Shown: piece by piece, positions 1 through 11,822 of the stretch
Layout of the letters: each line of letters opens with the position of its first letter
Numbering within the stretch: the first letter of the stretch is position 1
DNA from: Monocercomonoides exilis
Lineage: Eukaryota; Preaxostyla; Oxymonadida; Polymastigidae
Assembly: GCA_001643675.2 (NCBI GenBank)
Contig: LSRY02000097.1
Coordinates: 1-23,877 of the forward strand
Length of the DNA: 23,877 nt
Direction of reading: 5' to 3'
Notes under the pieces: model-generated
Seen by the model: only the letters and a program-made list of their open reading frames with translations
What the model was told of the DNA's origin: nothing
The model's database searches: none
Position numbers and translations under genes: made by a program

Positions 1-3000
1 CGATGCAGCCACCACATCGTTGTTCACTTTCATTGAGAATCGAAGAGCACTCTTTATTTGAGCAAACTCTCTGTTGCATCCATCTTCTTCATCCTCTTTC
101 ATCAGAGCCTCAAAAGACTCACTGCTCATTTCGTCTTCATTTGAATTCTCCACCTGACTCTCTTTGTTCCAGGCGATGGATTGCTGATGATCCTTCGCTG
201 AATATCGCTGTCAGAATTAAGCATCACTCCATTCTCAAACTCCGCAGCATTATAAGCCCTCTGCTTCTTCTTCTGTGCCCTCAGCTTCTTTCTCTCTCTC
301 TTCAAAGCTCTTCTTCTTTCTCTCTCAACTACTTTCCTTCTCCTCTCCATTTTCCTCAATCGCCTCTTCTCCTTTGTCAGCAGCCCTCCATCCTGAAATT
401 CTGTGTCTGACCATCTGTGTGCCTGGTCTGTGCCTTCGCTCGTTGTGATGTCTGAGGAAGGCAGCTCAATTGTGCTCATGCTGATTTGCCCATCTGACTC
501 AGCTGCTGCTGTTATTGATGAGTCAGATGCAGAGTCAGACGAGGAAGACAAATGAAGCGTAGATGAAGTCGATCTCCCCGAGTTATCTTCGCTTTGATCG
601 CGATTCTTCTGAAAACTGTTACTTCTTGACTTCAGTGCAGGAGCAATACTCTCAATTCCATCGTTGTATTTATCCTTGACACACCAACCAGGAATGAACT
701 GCTCTCCATTCCATCTACCTGAAAGAGACGCTGATTCAGCAATTTCTTTGCTTGCCTTCTTTTCTCTTCCAAAAGCACCGACCGCAACGCCTGCTCCATC
801 AGCTCTTCTTCATCTACTCCATCAAAATAGTCATCTTCTTCCTCCTCTGCATCTGTCTCAATCGTCCCATCAGCCTTCACAGAAGAGCTGCTGAAGTCAT
901 CCATTTGCTTCTGCGTGCTGTCTTCCTCTGTCTCTTCGACTTCTCTCTCATCCACATTCGAATCCCATTCCTCATTCTTTTGATCAGCACTCTCTGTTTT
1001 GTGATGGGCTTTATCTCTTTCTGTTGTAATCTTTTCATTCGACGATCTTTCACGTTGCTCATTCTGAATAGCCTTCTCCAATGAAAAGACAATCACACTT
1101 CCTTTTTGTCTGAGGAAGAAGTGTTTGTCTGTGTCGATTTACGTGGTTCTTCAAAGACTTCCTCTTTCGCACTCTCGTTTGCATCAACCACAATTCTGAT
1201 TGATTTCTTTCCTTCTTTCTCATCATCATCGGAATCTTCTTCTTTTGCGTTCCGACTATCATCTGAGTCATCATCATCTTTCACACTTTTTGAATAGCTT
1301 CTCTCTCTGCTGTCTGATGCATTTGAATGGCGTGTCTTGGCTGAAGTGTGCTTGTGCCTTCTTCGATGTGTTGAATGCTTGTTGGATCTCTTTTTTCTTC
1401 TCTGAAGACTTCGAAGAAGAGGAAGATGAAGAGGATGCTGAAGAATCTGAGGAAGAAGAAGAAGAAGTCGACGATGATGAGGCCTCTCGTTCTTTCTTCT
1501 TCTTTCTTTTGTTTCTTCTTTTGTTACTTCCTTCCGTCGATGAGTATTTGTTTGAAGCAGATCTTGACTTGGACTTTTGCCTTGTCTTCGATTTTGAAGA
1601 AGAAGAAGAAGAAGATTCAGAATTTGTGGATGTTTGTGAGTCAGAGACAGACACAGTTGTCTCAATTTCACTTTCATCTTCTGTTTTCTTTTCTTTCTCT
1701 GTCTCGCTTTCCCTTTCTCTTTCGCTCTCTCTTTTCGCTTCTTCCTCTCGTTCTCTTCCTCTGATGTGCAGTTTCCCTGTGTTGCCGATGCTTCTTCTTC
1801 TCCTCTTTCTTCTCATTTGAATGCGACCTCTTTCTCCTCTTTATGTTCGGCGAATTCACTCCAACCTGAAATTGCGTGTGAACTTTTGTGGCAAAATGCT
1901 GAGAAATAGAATAAGCTGCAATCGCCTCTTCTTCTCTTCTCTCTCTTCTCTCTTTCTCTCTCTTTCCCTGTCTCTTTCTTCTTCGTCTTCATTTTCTGAA
2001 GCAAACTTGTCTTCTCCTTTCTCTGCTCCTTTCTCTTCCTCCTTTCCTCTTTCATCATCATCCTTCTTTCTGTCTCCAGCCTCACCACAACTGATGTTAG
2101 CAGCGCCGGAAACAGTGCTGCCTCTTCATTCTGCAGTGATGAATACACATCAGACGAGTGTGAGAAAGGAGTAGGTGTGACAGGCGGTGACAGAGATGAA
2201 GAGAACATCGAGCAGAGCGAGCTGGCAGGCGACAGCATCGGCTGCACATGAACACCTGAGGGAGGAGAGGCAGGGGCGAGGAAGATGTCTGAGTGAGAAT
2301 CAGAACTCTGTGGCAGCTGTGGTTGATTGGCGATTGTGGGGAGGAGCTGGTGGAAGAGCCGAGGGAAGGCGTGGGGAACATGACAGGGGAGTGGATGGAG
2401 GAGGAAGCGAAACGAGAGCGGGAGGAAGTTGGAGAGTGTGATTCAGAGCTCGTTGAAGAGGAAGAAAGAAGCAGTGCCTGCGGAAGACGTGGGGCATCAT
2501 GGGCGGTGTGGCTGAAGGGGAGACAGGGAACATCATTGAGCCGAATGAAGCACAGCTGGAGGAGTGGTGGGTGGTGGCACGGGAAGAGAAGGAGGAAGAG
2601 GAAGAGGAAGGAGAAGTTGAATGAGAGTGAGAGTGAGAGCGAGAACGGGAATGTGAATGGGAATGAGAACGTTTGGTGTTTGAGGGGAGTTACTGCGAGA
2701 ACGAGAATATTTGGAAGAGAAAGAAGAAGAATTAGAAGAGAAGGAAGGAGGAGAAGAAGAGGAAGAAGAGGATGAAGAAGTGGTAGAAGAATAAGAATTA
2801 GAGGCAGAATGGTAAGTAGTGCGAGATCTGTTGCTTCTGGAAGTAGATTGAGTATTGTGTCTGTGTCTGTGCACAGAAGAGTGACGATGGCGATGGCTGT
2901 GCTGAGAAGAGGAGCGAGCTCTGTCTGTTGAGTGGGAGACTGATAAATAAGAAGAGAAGGAACAAAGAGAAGAAGAAGAAGAAGAAGATGATGATGATGA

Positions 3001-3890
3001 GTGAGTGGAGGAAGAGGAAAGAGAGACAAGAGTGGAGAAGAAGGAGAAGATGCGTTATTGTTGTCATCGTTGTTGTTGTTGTTGTTGGAGGAGGAGGAGG
3101 AAAAAGAAAAGAGAAAGCACTTTCATCAGACGAGGTGGATGAGAGTGTCAGTGTGGTTGTGTCAGAAGAGGAGTCATCGTCTTTCTTTGACGAAGAAACG
3201 GAGTTATGTTTTGATGAGGATGCTGAAGATGTTGAAACAGACACATTTCTCTTTGGAGATTCTGATTCCAAATGGCTTTTCTGTCTGTTTTTCGCTTTTC
3301 GATGCTTTCTTCTTCGTTTTCCTTTGAGCTCTTTCTTCTTCTGCTTCTGTTTCTCTCTTGTTTCGTGCTGGCATGCGCAGTTGCTTCTTTGTTGTCTTCT
3401 TTTGAAGGTGAATTCGAACCAGAAAATGTTGCTTTGCCTTTTCTTCTTCTTTTGCTCCTTCTTTTTCTCCTTCATCTTTATCATTCATTGCATTTCCCTT
3501 CGTCTTTCCCTTTCTTCGTTTTGTGGTGTTTCTTTCTTCTTCTCTGCCTTTCCATCTCTTTCTGTCTCTTTCTTATCTCTTTTCCTGTTTCTCCTTTTCT
3601 TCTTCTTCTTCTTCTTCCTTTTTGGTATATTTTCTTCTTCATTCGCTTTGTCTTCAGCTTCTTCTTTCACTTCGTCCTCTTTTGATTAATTGACTTATTC
3701 TTCTTAGTTGACACGTCTTTGTCATTCTTTGCCTCTTTATTTGCTGATAAAACATTATCATTGCCAATGCTCTTCTCATTCACAGACACCCCTTCCTTTG
3801 CTTCAACTCCACTAACATCTTTCTCCCCTTCTTCTTTCCCCTTCAACATCTCATTCTTCTCATTCTTCTCTTTCTCTTCTCCTTCTTCTC
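1..3890 (-). CDS. Lys/Arg/Ser/Glu-rich low-complexity protein, distal part, partial at base 1
   Basis: I do not recognise a family. The minus strand reads as charged, serine-rich protein almost throughout, but the open frame changes every few hundred bases. Good stretches include an SR-like region at about 1280-1810 (runs of Ser, RS/KS pairs, Lys clusters), an acidic region at about 740-1090 with DDYFDGVDEEELMEQALRS, a short tryptophan-containing segment at about 640-720 (WNGEQFIPGWCVKDKYNDG), a basic helix at about 250-400, and a non-repetitive end at about 1-200 containing FAQIKSALRFSMKVNN that runs off the window. Lys-rich stretches at 3480-3890 join it to the Ser/Pro-rich part upstream. 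The composition resembles nuclear speckle or chromatin scaffold proteins, but that is composition only. Frame changes could be short introns or indels in simple repeats; exon limits cannot be given. It is probably the same gene as the coding at 3891-8021, since no AT-rich gap separates them. Confidence 0.45.
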
Positions 3891-6640
3891 TCTTCATCTG
3901 CTTTTTCCTTCTCTTTTCCCCCAGCGGTGCAGGTGGTGACAGAAATAGAGGAGATGGCTGTATTGCCTCCACCACCGCCAGGGGAGACATGCTATAGAGC
4001 CATCCCCATCCTCAGCATCGCCTGCAGACTCTGCAGATGATGAAGGATGGGGCGCTGAAGATGATGATGAGGAAGAGGATGATGAAGAAGAAGAAATGAC
4101 ATTGTTAGTTGAATCTAATGAAGAAGGTGATGATGAAGCATTAGAATTGATAGAGATTTCTATATTCTTCTGTTGTATTCCATTTGTTCCGTTGTTTGCA
4201 TTCGATTTTCTGTTTTGAGCAGATTTTTCTGAACGAGGCGAAGAATGTACAGAACGAGGGTGATATTTGGATGGCAGAGAAGAAATCAAAGAATTAAAGT
4301 GATGCATCATCTGAGCAGTGGGTGTGTTATGTGAAGGTGTTTGATGAGAAGAAGAAGAAGAAGAAGGTGATGATGATGATGATGAATTTGAAGAAGAAGA
4401 AGAAGCAACAAATGGATTCACATTCGAAAGAGTAGCAGTGTGAGTGGAGTGAGTGTGGCGATGGCGATGAGCATCAGCCTGCGAATACGAGTGATGTGTG
4501 CGATGATGATGAGGAAACGATGAGGAGGCAGAAGAACCAGAAGAATACGCAGAAGAGGAAGGAGAAGGAGAAGGAGAAAGAAAAGAGGTTGTTTGCAGAG
4601 GCTGATGCAGTTGCTGACGTTGATTCTGATGCTGATGCTGATGCGAATGAGGAAGAGGGAAAAGAGATGAGTCAGAGGCGACAGCACGTGAGGGAGTGTT
4701 GACAAGTGGATGGAAGATGTTAGATGAGCTGCCTGTTTTTCTATTTGTTGATTCTCATTCTGCTCACACACAGACATCGCCCTGCCAACAGACAGCACAT
4801 CAGAAGAAGGGAGGAAAGGAGCATCTGAAGTGATGTTAGCAGAAGAGGCAGCGACTGAAGAGACAGAAACAGATTGTGTTCTGCGCACTCTGCGTGAGTG
4901 AGAGTGTGAATGTGAATGCGAATGAGGCTGGGTCTCTTTTGAATAGAGCGTGTTGCGGTGTTGGTGGCGGTGAGGGCGTCTGTTGTCTAACGACTGAAGC
5001 GGAAGGAGGTGGGTAGTCAGCAACAGAATGGCTGGAGGAGAAGGAAGAGGCAGGAGGTGACAGATGACAAAACTGGATGTTGGCAAAGTTCTCAATTGTC
5101 ATTCCTTTTGAAGCAGTTGAAGAAGAAGGAGAAGAAGCATCAGATGGTTTATTTGTCTGTGATGAGTGATGATTGTGATGCTCGTGTTTCCCTCTGGAAG
5201 CATGTCCAGCTGTGTGTGAAGAGATGGGTTCGAAGTGCAGATTAAGTGACTGGTTGTTCGCGACAGATGGCAAATTGAATGTGAAAGGCGGAGAATGAGA
5301 AGAGATTGATGTGGAGTGCTTGCGAATTGTCGGGGGAAGAGGATGAGGAGGCGGAGAAGAAGAGCGGAGGAAGTTGTCAGCCTGCTGAGGAGGTGACATG
5401 CAGTTCATCAACAGAGGAGAAATGGCCTTTGAGTGAGTGAAGGAGTGAGAAGAGGACAAGTTTGAATGGCCAGCAGGGACGACAGGGAGTGTCTGTGTCC
5501 TCAGAGTGGAAGGGGCAGAGGAAGGGAGATAGTCAAATGGCAGTTTGTGAGGGGAGCTGCCTGCCATCTGCTCATATTGTGCAAGTGGTGACAGACGATG
5601 TGCTGAGGAAGACTTTAACTCGTTTGCGGGAGGAAGAAAAGGGATTTCTTTCGCTTGCTGTTGAAATCGATGGGTCGCGGAAGATGGAGGCTGTCTCAGT
5701 GAGTGAGCGGGTGAGTGAGAAAGGAACGGTGACTAGCTTGTCTTTATCTTTGTCTTTTGATTCAGAAGAAGAAGAAGACGATGATGATGAAGCAGATGAA
5801 TTTGAAGAAGCTTGTGGTGTGGTGATTGTTGCTGTTGATGTCAATGCAGCAGCAGCTGAAGGAGAAGATGATGGAGACAAAGAAGAGAAGTGAAGTGACC
5901 GTTCATCAGCGTTGTATTCAGCAAAGGCAGAAGAGCGAAGGTGAAGGCGAAGGAGACAGCTGAGAAGGCAATGTTTGTGGCAAGACCTCAGAAAGGGGTG
6001 CTGGTGGAACAGGGAAATATCCTTTGTGTTCAGGTGGGGCAGTGTAAGATGGCTGAGGAATGTGTTCAGGCGAGTGATGAGAAGAAGGAGGTGAGTGTTT
6101 GTTTGGTGAGTGATCCAGATGAGAAGCAGATGAGGATGAAGTGTGGATCAAGTGGAGGAACGAGGGAGAAGACGAGCGAGGAGGCTGAGGGGCAGATGGG
6201 GATAAAGAGTCCTTGCAGAACTTGGGCGTGTCGAGGGGTCAGCAGAAGGCAGCACCTGCGAATGAGAAGGGCTGACAGATGAATGTTGGTCAATATTTGT
6301 GTGTGGATGGAGCATCTGCACATTTGGTGAGGAGTCCTGATAGAAATGAGACACTTCCACATAATGCTTGGGGTCAGGGACGATGATGTCTGGCTGGGCA
6401 GTGATGACAGTCGGCTTCTCTTCGCTTTGAGACGAGGAAGAATAAGTCAGATGAGACGAGCGATACAATTTGGAGTGGCCTGAAGAAGAAGAAGAAGAGA
6501 GGAGGAGGAGGAAGAAGAAGATGATGAATTGTTTGTTCCAATCATTTTGTTAGTGTTCAACGAGACCAGGAGCAAGAAACAAGACAGAGGAGGATGAGGT
6601 GTGTCTGGCGTAGACAGCACACTCGATGCTGTTGACACAG
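3891..6640 (-). CDS. Ser/Pro/His-rich low-complexity protein, middle part
   Basis: No domain is recognised. The minus strand encodes Ser/Pro-rich, disordered-looking protein in several open stretches: about 6150-6470 (contains VITAQPDIIVPDPKHYVEVS, which is not repetitive and looks constrained), 5918-6151 (PSSHHSPEHIPQPSYTAPPE), 5572-5880, 4836-5567 (a long Ser/Pro/His stretch with HASRGKHEHHNHHSSQ), 4700-4990 (HSHSHSHS run) and 3960-4440 (poly-Ser blocks encoded by TCA/TCT repeats). Adjacent stretches lie in different frames and switch inside TCC/TCT or GAA repeats, so a single uninterrupted frame does not exist in this assembly. The amino acid character continues across each switch, so I read it as one coding region rather than several small genes. 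Introns or indels could explain the switches. The opposite strand is also largely open because of the repeats, but its product is Arg/Glu/Gly repeat with no non-repetitive segments. Confidence 0.4.
4340..4410 (-). repeat. GAA/GAT trinucleotide repeat (poly-Ser on the minus strand)
   Basis: Runs of GAA, then GAT, then GAA on the plus strand read as TCA/TCT serine codons on the minus strand within the Ser-rich gene. A similar block lies at about 4055-4096. Such repeats coincide with frame changes elsewhere in this gene. Confidence 0.7.
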
Positions 6641-8021
6641 GCGGAGGCGAATAACCCAGTTCATACGACAGCAGAGGGGTGGCGGGATGGGCGGGGTGGA
6701 TTGAGAAGGCTGTGGACAAGATTGGCTGAGCTCTGAACTGCTTGTCTTTTGAAGGGAGAAGTTGTGCTTCTCAAAGAAGAATCTGAAGCTTCTGTGCTTT
6801 GCGTATCTTTATTTGCACTGTTTTCTTGTTCTTTTTCTTTTTGCCGCTCTTTTTGCTTCTCCTTCTCCTCTTTTCTTTCTCTCTCTCCAATGCTAATTCT
6901 CTTCCCCTCCGGCGCATCTCAAACACCCCAGTTCTGGCTGAATAGTCTGCGCCATTATTTCCCACTCGGCCGTTCTTCTTCTTTTTCCCACTGTTTTCAC
7001 CATCCATTTCGTTGTTCTCTGCATCCCTTTGCCTTTCAGCCTCAACAGCACTCACTCCCATCATCGCCTTTACTCGCTCTTTCTCACCGATGCCTGCTAT
7101 TGTCTGCGACCGCCGCGTACGCCTCATTCGGAATACATTCCAAATGATGTCTTCGTTCTCTATCTTCATTGGCTCATTGTTTGTGGATGGAACACTGTCA
7201 TTCTGTTTTTCTGATATTACTGAACTTTGCAATGGAGTTTGTTTATCAGATGTGGCATTTTCAGTAGAAGATGCTGTCGCTTCTTCTTTTTTTGATGAAC
7301 CATTTTCTATTTTAGTATTTCCATTAATATCATTTAAAGGAGCAGTCTGTTGAGGCTTGCTCTCTGGCTTTGGTGCTTCTTCCTTAGAAATCACAATGTT
7401 ATCTGTAATATTTGATTCCTTATTTTCAACTGAATCTTTCAATTGATTATCTTGTTGAGGTATCTTCGAAGGCAAATTTTCACCAAGGCGATTAATGCAT
7501 TCATTAGAATCTTTTCAACATTATCACTGGACTGCTTAACCATTATTTCTTTGTAATCCAGAACTTCTCCAGAAGTACGCTCATTTTCTTTTTGTTAATT
7601 CAACATTCTCTTTACGACTTTCTTGAATTTTTGATCCATTTTCTTTTTCTGTACTTGTTTCTTTTTTTAGAAGACGCTTTGCTGCAGGAGTTTTTCGTAC
7701 GTTCAATCTATTAAGTTTTTCTCGAGCTCGTGTAGCATTTCTTTCATCTTTCTTTTTCTGCATTTCTTGCAACAACTGGTTTTTCCGTTTTTCGACTTTA
7801 GTCTGAAAAGCAACTTCAGCTTTTTGTTTCTCAAGGTTCAGCTTTAATCGCCGTTTTCGCTCTGTTTTTTCCCATTGCTTTTTCAAATCTGCCGGGGCAG
7901 GTCGAAGAATTGAATACTGCATATATGGCATGGTTGCTTCAGGGAATGGCAAATAAATAAATGTATCGACGAATGGGGAGCTTGATGAAAGCATGTCCCA
8001 TTTCGGCAGACCTTTCAGCAT
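6641..8021 (-). CDS. Unidentified Lys/Glu-rich coiled-coil protein, N-terminal part
   Basis: The likely start is the ATG at 8021, giving MLKGLPKWDMLSSSSPF followed by a hydrophobic/aromatic stretch (FIYLPFPEATMPYMQYSI) and then a strongly charged helix (about residues 50-130, rich in KK, EK, QK and RK pairs) that looks like a coiled coil. A 105-bp intron is inferred at 7511-7615: donor GTAAAG, acceptor ending GAAAAG, same frame on both sides, removing five in-frame stops. Beyond it lie an acidic linker and a short constrained segment (IIWNVFRMRRTRRSQTIAG, about 7100-7160), then a basic region at 6790-7000 where the frame changes. The start codon choice is not certain: AT-rich DNA just upstream could hold a small first exon, with an acceptor near 8035. 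It is divergently arranged with the CEBPZ-like gene across about 264 bp. It is probably the N-terminus of the long low-complexity protein that continues to base 1. Function unknown. Confidence 0.55.
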
Positions 8022-8285
8022 ACACGATTGAATACTTGAAATAAATAAATAACAATTCATTTATAAACAAAAAATTTTCAAAAAATTACTTATCAAACTT
8101 TGTGCTAGCTTGGAAACGATAATTTAATACTCTTGCAAATCAGTAAAATGATTTATGGGAAACCTCAAATCATTGTTTTTTGAAAATCATCAAAGCTGCA
8201 AAAACCCTATCACTAGGTCTTCATTCATTTTAATTTGTTTTTTCATTTGATAAAATGACCCATTTCATAAAGAAAATTTATATGA
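8022..8285. promoter_or_regulatory. Divergent intergenic region, presumed shared promoter
   Basis: This AT-rich stretch separates the start of the minus-strand coiled-coil gene from the CEBPZ start on the plus strand. I see no open frame of note, repeat or RNA gene in it. Its position between two divergent starts implies that it carries both promoters. I cannot point to a specific motif with confidence. It could also hold a small upstream exon of either gene. Confidence 0.45.
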
Positions 8286-11200
8286 ATGAGAGAAAATAAA
8301 GAAAAGAAATGGCTTAATGCATTAATACAGAAAGGTACAATAACAGATAAACTATCTGGATTAACTATTCTTGGACAGTCCGCTCGTGATGATGAAGAAG
8401 GTGCAAAGGCTGTCAAACAACTTATTTCAATGATGAAACGAACAGATAGAAGGATCAGTGGAATGGCTATGCAAAATCTTCTGCAATTATTTCAAGTGAA
8501 TCTTCTTCCAAAGAACAAAGAACTTTCTGTAGATGATCCAAAAGATGCTATGATAAAAGAACTTTATGCATCATTTATTCGTGCTGTCAGCGAGAAAGCC
8601 AAAGACACTGTTCTTAATTCCAAATAACCATGCTATAAAAACATTAAGTGAGATGGCCATCATGCCTGAGCAGCGTCTTTCTGTCTTGTCAGAACTCGTT
8701 AACAAACTCGGAGATAATGTGAAAAGTGCTGCTTCACTGACTTCGCATCTCATTATTATTTTATCAAAACGAAGGCCCGCTATAAAGCTATTGATTGTGG
8801 AGGAAATAGAAAGGTTGGTTTATCGTCCAAATATTTCTCAAAGAGCTCAATTCTACGGAATTGTGGCATTGAATGGATTCACATTAGATCCTGCTAAAGA
8901 TGCTTCAGTTGCGAATCAAATGCTTAAATTGTATTTTTCGCTGTTTGACGACATTTTCAAAAGAAATGAAGCGCGCCATGCTGCAAAGCTTGAAGAATCA
9001 AAGAAGAAGAAAAAGAATCGCTGGTCACAAACGAAGGAACACGGAAAGAGAGGAAGAAAAGGAAAACTACTACAGAAAAAGAAGGAGATGCTCGACGAAG
9101 CAGAATCCACAGAACAGCGCCTTCTGTTTGCGGTACTGAGTGGAATAGGACGTGTGATGAACATCGCTGGAGCTGAAAATGCAGCTAAGTTTGAGTCACA
9201 TCTTAATTCGCTCTTTCGTGCATCTCATTCGCATTCATTCGCTTCATCGCTTCGTGCAATGCTTCTGCTGCATCGCCTGCTGAGCGTTCAGGGCATCCTT
9301 CCAGACAGATATTACAACGCGTTGTACGAAAAGCTCTCCGACCCAGAGATGCTCGTGGAGAAAAGCCAGCATCCTCTCTTTTTGGGTTTGGTATTCAAAT
9401 CTTTAGAGGCGGATAGTGTGGATGAGAGGGTGTGCGCCTTCATCAAGCGGTTGCTGGGTGTATGCTTAGTGGCTCAACCTTCGTTTGTGTGCGCCTCGCT
9501 AATGGTTGTGGGAGAGCTGTGCTGCAAAAGGAAGGCGCTGCTGCACACGATGGTGTGCGAAGAGACAGCAACAACAATCAATCCTGCACTGATGCCCCAT
9601 GCCATTGCTCAATCGTTGCTCAATAAACAAGGATCACAAGCGAATGGATTAAAGATGAATATGAAAGGAATGATGATTGTTAATCCCAAGTTCCTGAGGA
9701 GAGACGGAGATGCAGAAAGTGGGAACAAAACAGAGGAAAAGTGGAAACTGTTGAAAAGCAAAGAAGAACTCGAGAAAGAAAAGCAGGAGAAGAAGAAAGA
9801 ATGGATCGAGAAATTGTATGGGAAGAAAGTGAAAGATGAAGGCAGTGATGCTGAAGAGCCAAAGATGACCTCCTTCGCTGCTCCATCAGCACCTTTGGCA
9901 TCATCATCAGCGTTGCTTGCTTTGGACGATGATGAAGATGAGCACTTTGTTGATGCACCAGACATTGATGAAGAAGATATAGAAGCCGAAATCAAGAAAA
10001 GAGAGGAAGCAGCGAGTGAAGGTTCATCTGGACAAACAATCTGTCCAAATTCAGAAATGAAAGCAGAAAAATGTGACTGTGGGCCTCTTCCTTCATCATC
10101 ATCATCATCATCTTCTTCTTCTTCTTCTTCCTCTTCATCTTCTGGAAAGTTGCCAACCAATCCGCTCATTTCAGCAGGTGGGTCTTCCGTTTACAATCCC
10201 TTCAAATTCAATCCTCGTTTTTCGCATGCTGATTTGTCTGCTTTCTGGGAGCTACAGATGCTTTCACTCCATTATCACCCATCAGTCGCGTTTCTGGCTA
10301 ACAAAATTCTTCGAATGGGAAAACATTTGAAGAAGAAATACGATGAGCTCAGAAAGAAATCTGGCTTGATTGAAGAAGAAGAGGAGGAAAAGAAAGAGAA
10401 AAAAGAGAAAGAGAAAGAAGAAGCTGAAACCGAAGCGGAAGAAGAGTCGTGGGAAGTGCATTATGCAGGCGATCCATTTTATGATTTTTCGCTAACTGCA
10501 TTTTTGACAAGGTTTGCTTTCAAACGTCCGAAGATGACAAAAGAGCAGATGGTTGAAAAAGAAAAAGAGCAGAAGATGATGCGAAAGAAAGCGTTGATGG
10601 AAAGCAGGAAAGGAGAAAGAGAAGAATACGAAGATAGCAGTGCAGAGGAAGACGAAGAAGATGAGAAAGAGAAGAAGCAGATGCAAGGCGACGATGATGC
10701 TGCATTCAAAGCATCTGACCTCCTGCCTCCTTCTTCTACCAGCACAAAAGAAGCCTTTTCATCTTCGTTATATCGGATGGGTTCTGTTGCCTTTGCTGAG
10801 CAAAAAGAAGAGAACATCGCTCCACATGAACGCTTCTTCTTCAAATACTTCTCTGGAAATCCAGCTGTATCAAAGAAGAAGATGAAGCAGGAGGAGAAGA
10901 GGAAGGAGAAAGAGAAAGAGAAGCGGAGGTCAGAGAAGATGAAAGAAAGAGGCGAGGAAGACGATGGATTCCCGGGCTTTGGCGACTCAGAGGAAAGCGA
11001 GAATGGATTTGAAGACGATGAGTTGGATGACTATTTGATTAAACTCGAGGAGCAAGCACTTAACAAAAAGAAGGACAAATCCCAAGATGATGACGACGAC
11101 GAAGGAAGCGATGGCGAAGAAGGAGAAGGCAAAGGAAAGAAGAAGAGAAAGTTTGATGTGGATGAAGATGAAGATTCAGAACTGGAGGAAGCACTGAAAA

Positions 11201-11822
11201 GAGAATTTGCGAATGATAGCGATGACGAGGAGGAGGAAGATGAAGGAAACGAAGAGGATGAAGAGGATGAAGATGGTGTTCATGTGGAGGATCCATTTGG
11301 AGAAATGAAAAATCGAAGAAGAAGAAGAGATTCGAAGAAGAAGAAGATGAGGATGAGGATGAAAGCGAAGAAATGGAAGGGATGGACGATGAGATGGAAG
11401 ATGACTATGATGATTACGACAATCTGGAAGACGATGAAAGCCTGAATGACATGGAAGATGAGGTGTGGAGCGAGTCAGATGAAGAAGTGAAACAGATAGA
11501 AGAGGAAGAAAAACGAAAACGAAAAGGAGGAAGAAGCAAGGAATATAACGAAGATGGGTATGGAAGAGAGGAAAGAACAGTGAAGAGAAGGAAAATGGAT
11601 GATGATGATGCACAGTTTGACAGGAAGGAGAGCAGAATATTGAAAAAGAAGTTGCCATCACTAGTGTCGGCAGATGATCTGGATGATCTTGTGGAAAGCA
11701 CACTTCACGAAGAGAAGATTAGACAGGAGAAGAGAATGAGAGAAAGAGAGAGAAAGCAGGGTGGAAAAGCCACTTCATTTCCGATGAAGCCAAAAGGAAG
11801 AGTGGGAAAGAGGATGCACTAA
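8286..11822 (+). CDS. CEBPZ: CEBPZ / Mak21 (Noc1) ribosome biogenesis protein, two frame breaks
   Basis: This is a homologue of CCAAT/enhancer-binding protein zeta, yeast Mak21/Noc1, a nucleolar HEAT-repeat protein that works with Noc2 in early 60S subunit assembly. The N-terminal part (KWLNALIQKGTITDKL, then LVNKLGDN and NISQRAQFYGIVALNGF) matches the family closely. The CBF-type region follows: DRYYNALYEKL (~9310), FWELQMLSLHYHPSVAFLA (~10240), DPFYDFSLTAFLTRFAFKRP (~10470) and PHERFFFKYFSGNPAV (~10826). A poly-Ser tract and Lys/Glu blocks are inserted between conserved parts, and the C-terminus is long and acidic, ending at TAA 11820-11822. Two frame changes interrupt it: at 8622-8627 (AAATAA) and at 11308-11312 (a run of five A; one more A would restore the acidic tail). 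Human CEBPZ has a long N-terminal extension before the first match; here the ATG lies almost directly in front, so an upstream exon may be missed or the extension absent. Confidence 0.93.
10090..10143 (+). repeat. TCA/TCT trinucleotide repeat encoding poly-Ser in CEBPZ
   Basis: An uninterrupted run of TCA, then TCT, codons gives a serine tract between the acidic linker and the conserved C-terminal half of the CEBPZ-like protein. The frame is the same before and after, so the tract is translated. Its length probably varies between alleles. Confidence 0.85.

Noticed and set aside
2928-3689. Plus-strand open frame of about 250 codons with a hydrophobic second half
   Set aside because: It is antisense to Lys/Ser-rich coding on the minus strand, has repeat-derived composition (runs of Lys then Phe/Leu) and no recognisable segment.
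5462-5893. Plus-strand open frame ending in an acidic tail
   Set aside because: It is the reverse of the Ser-rich minus-strand frame at 5572-5880; the acidic tail is the complement of a poly-Ser repeat. It is weaker than the Ser/Pro-rich reading but not fully excluded.
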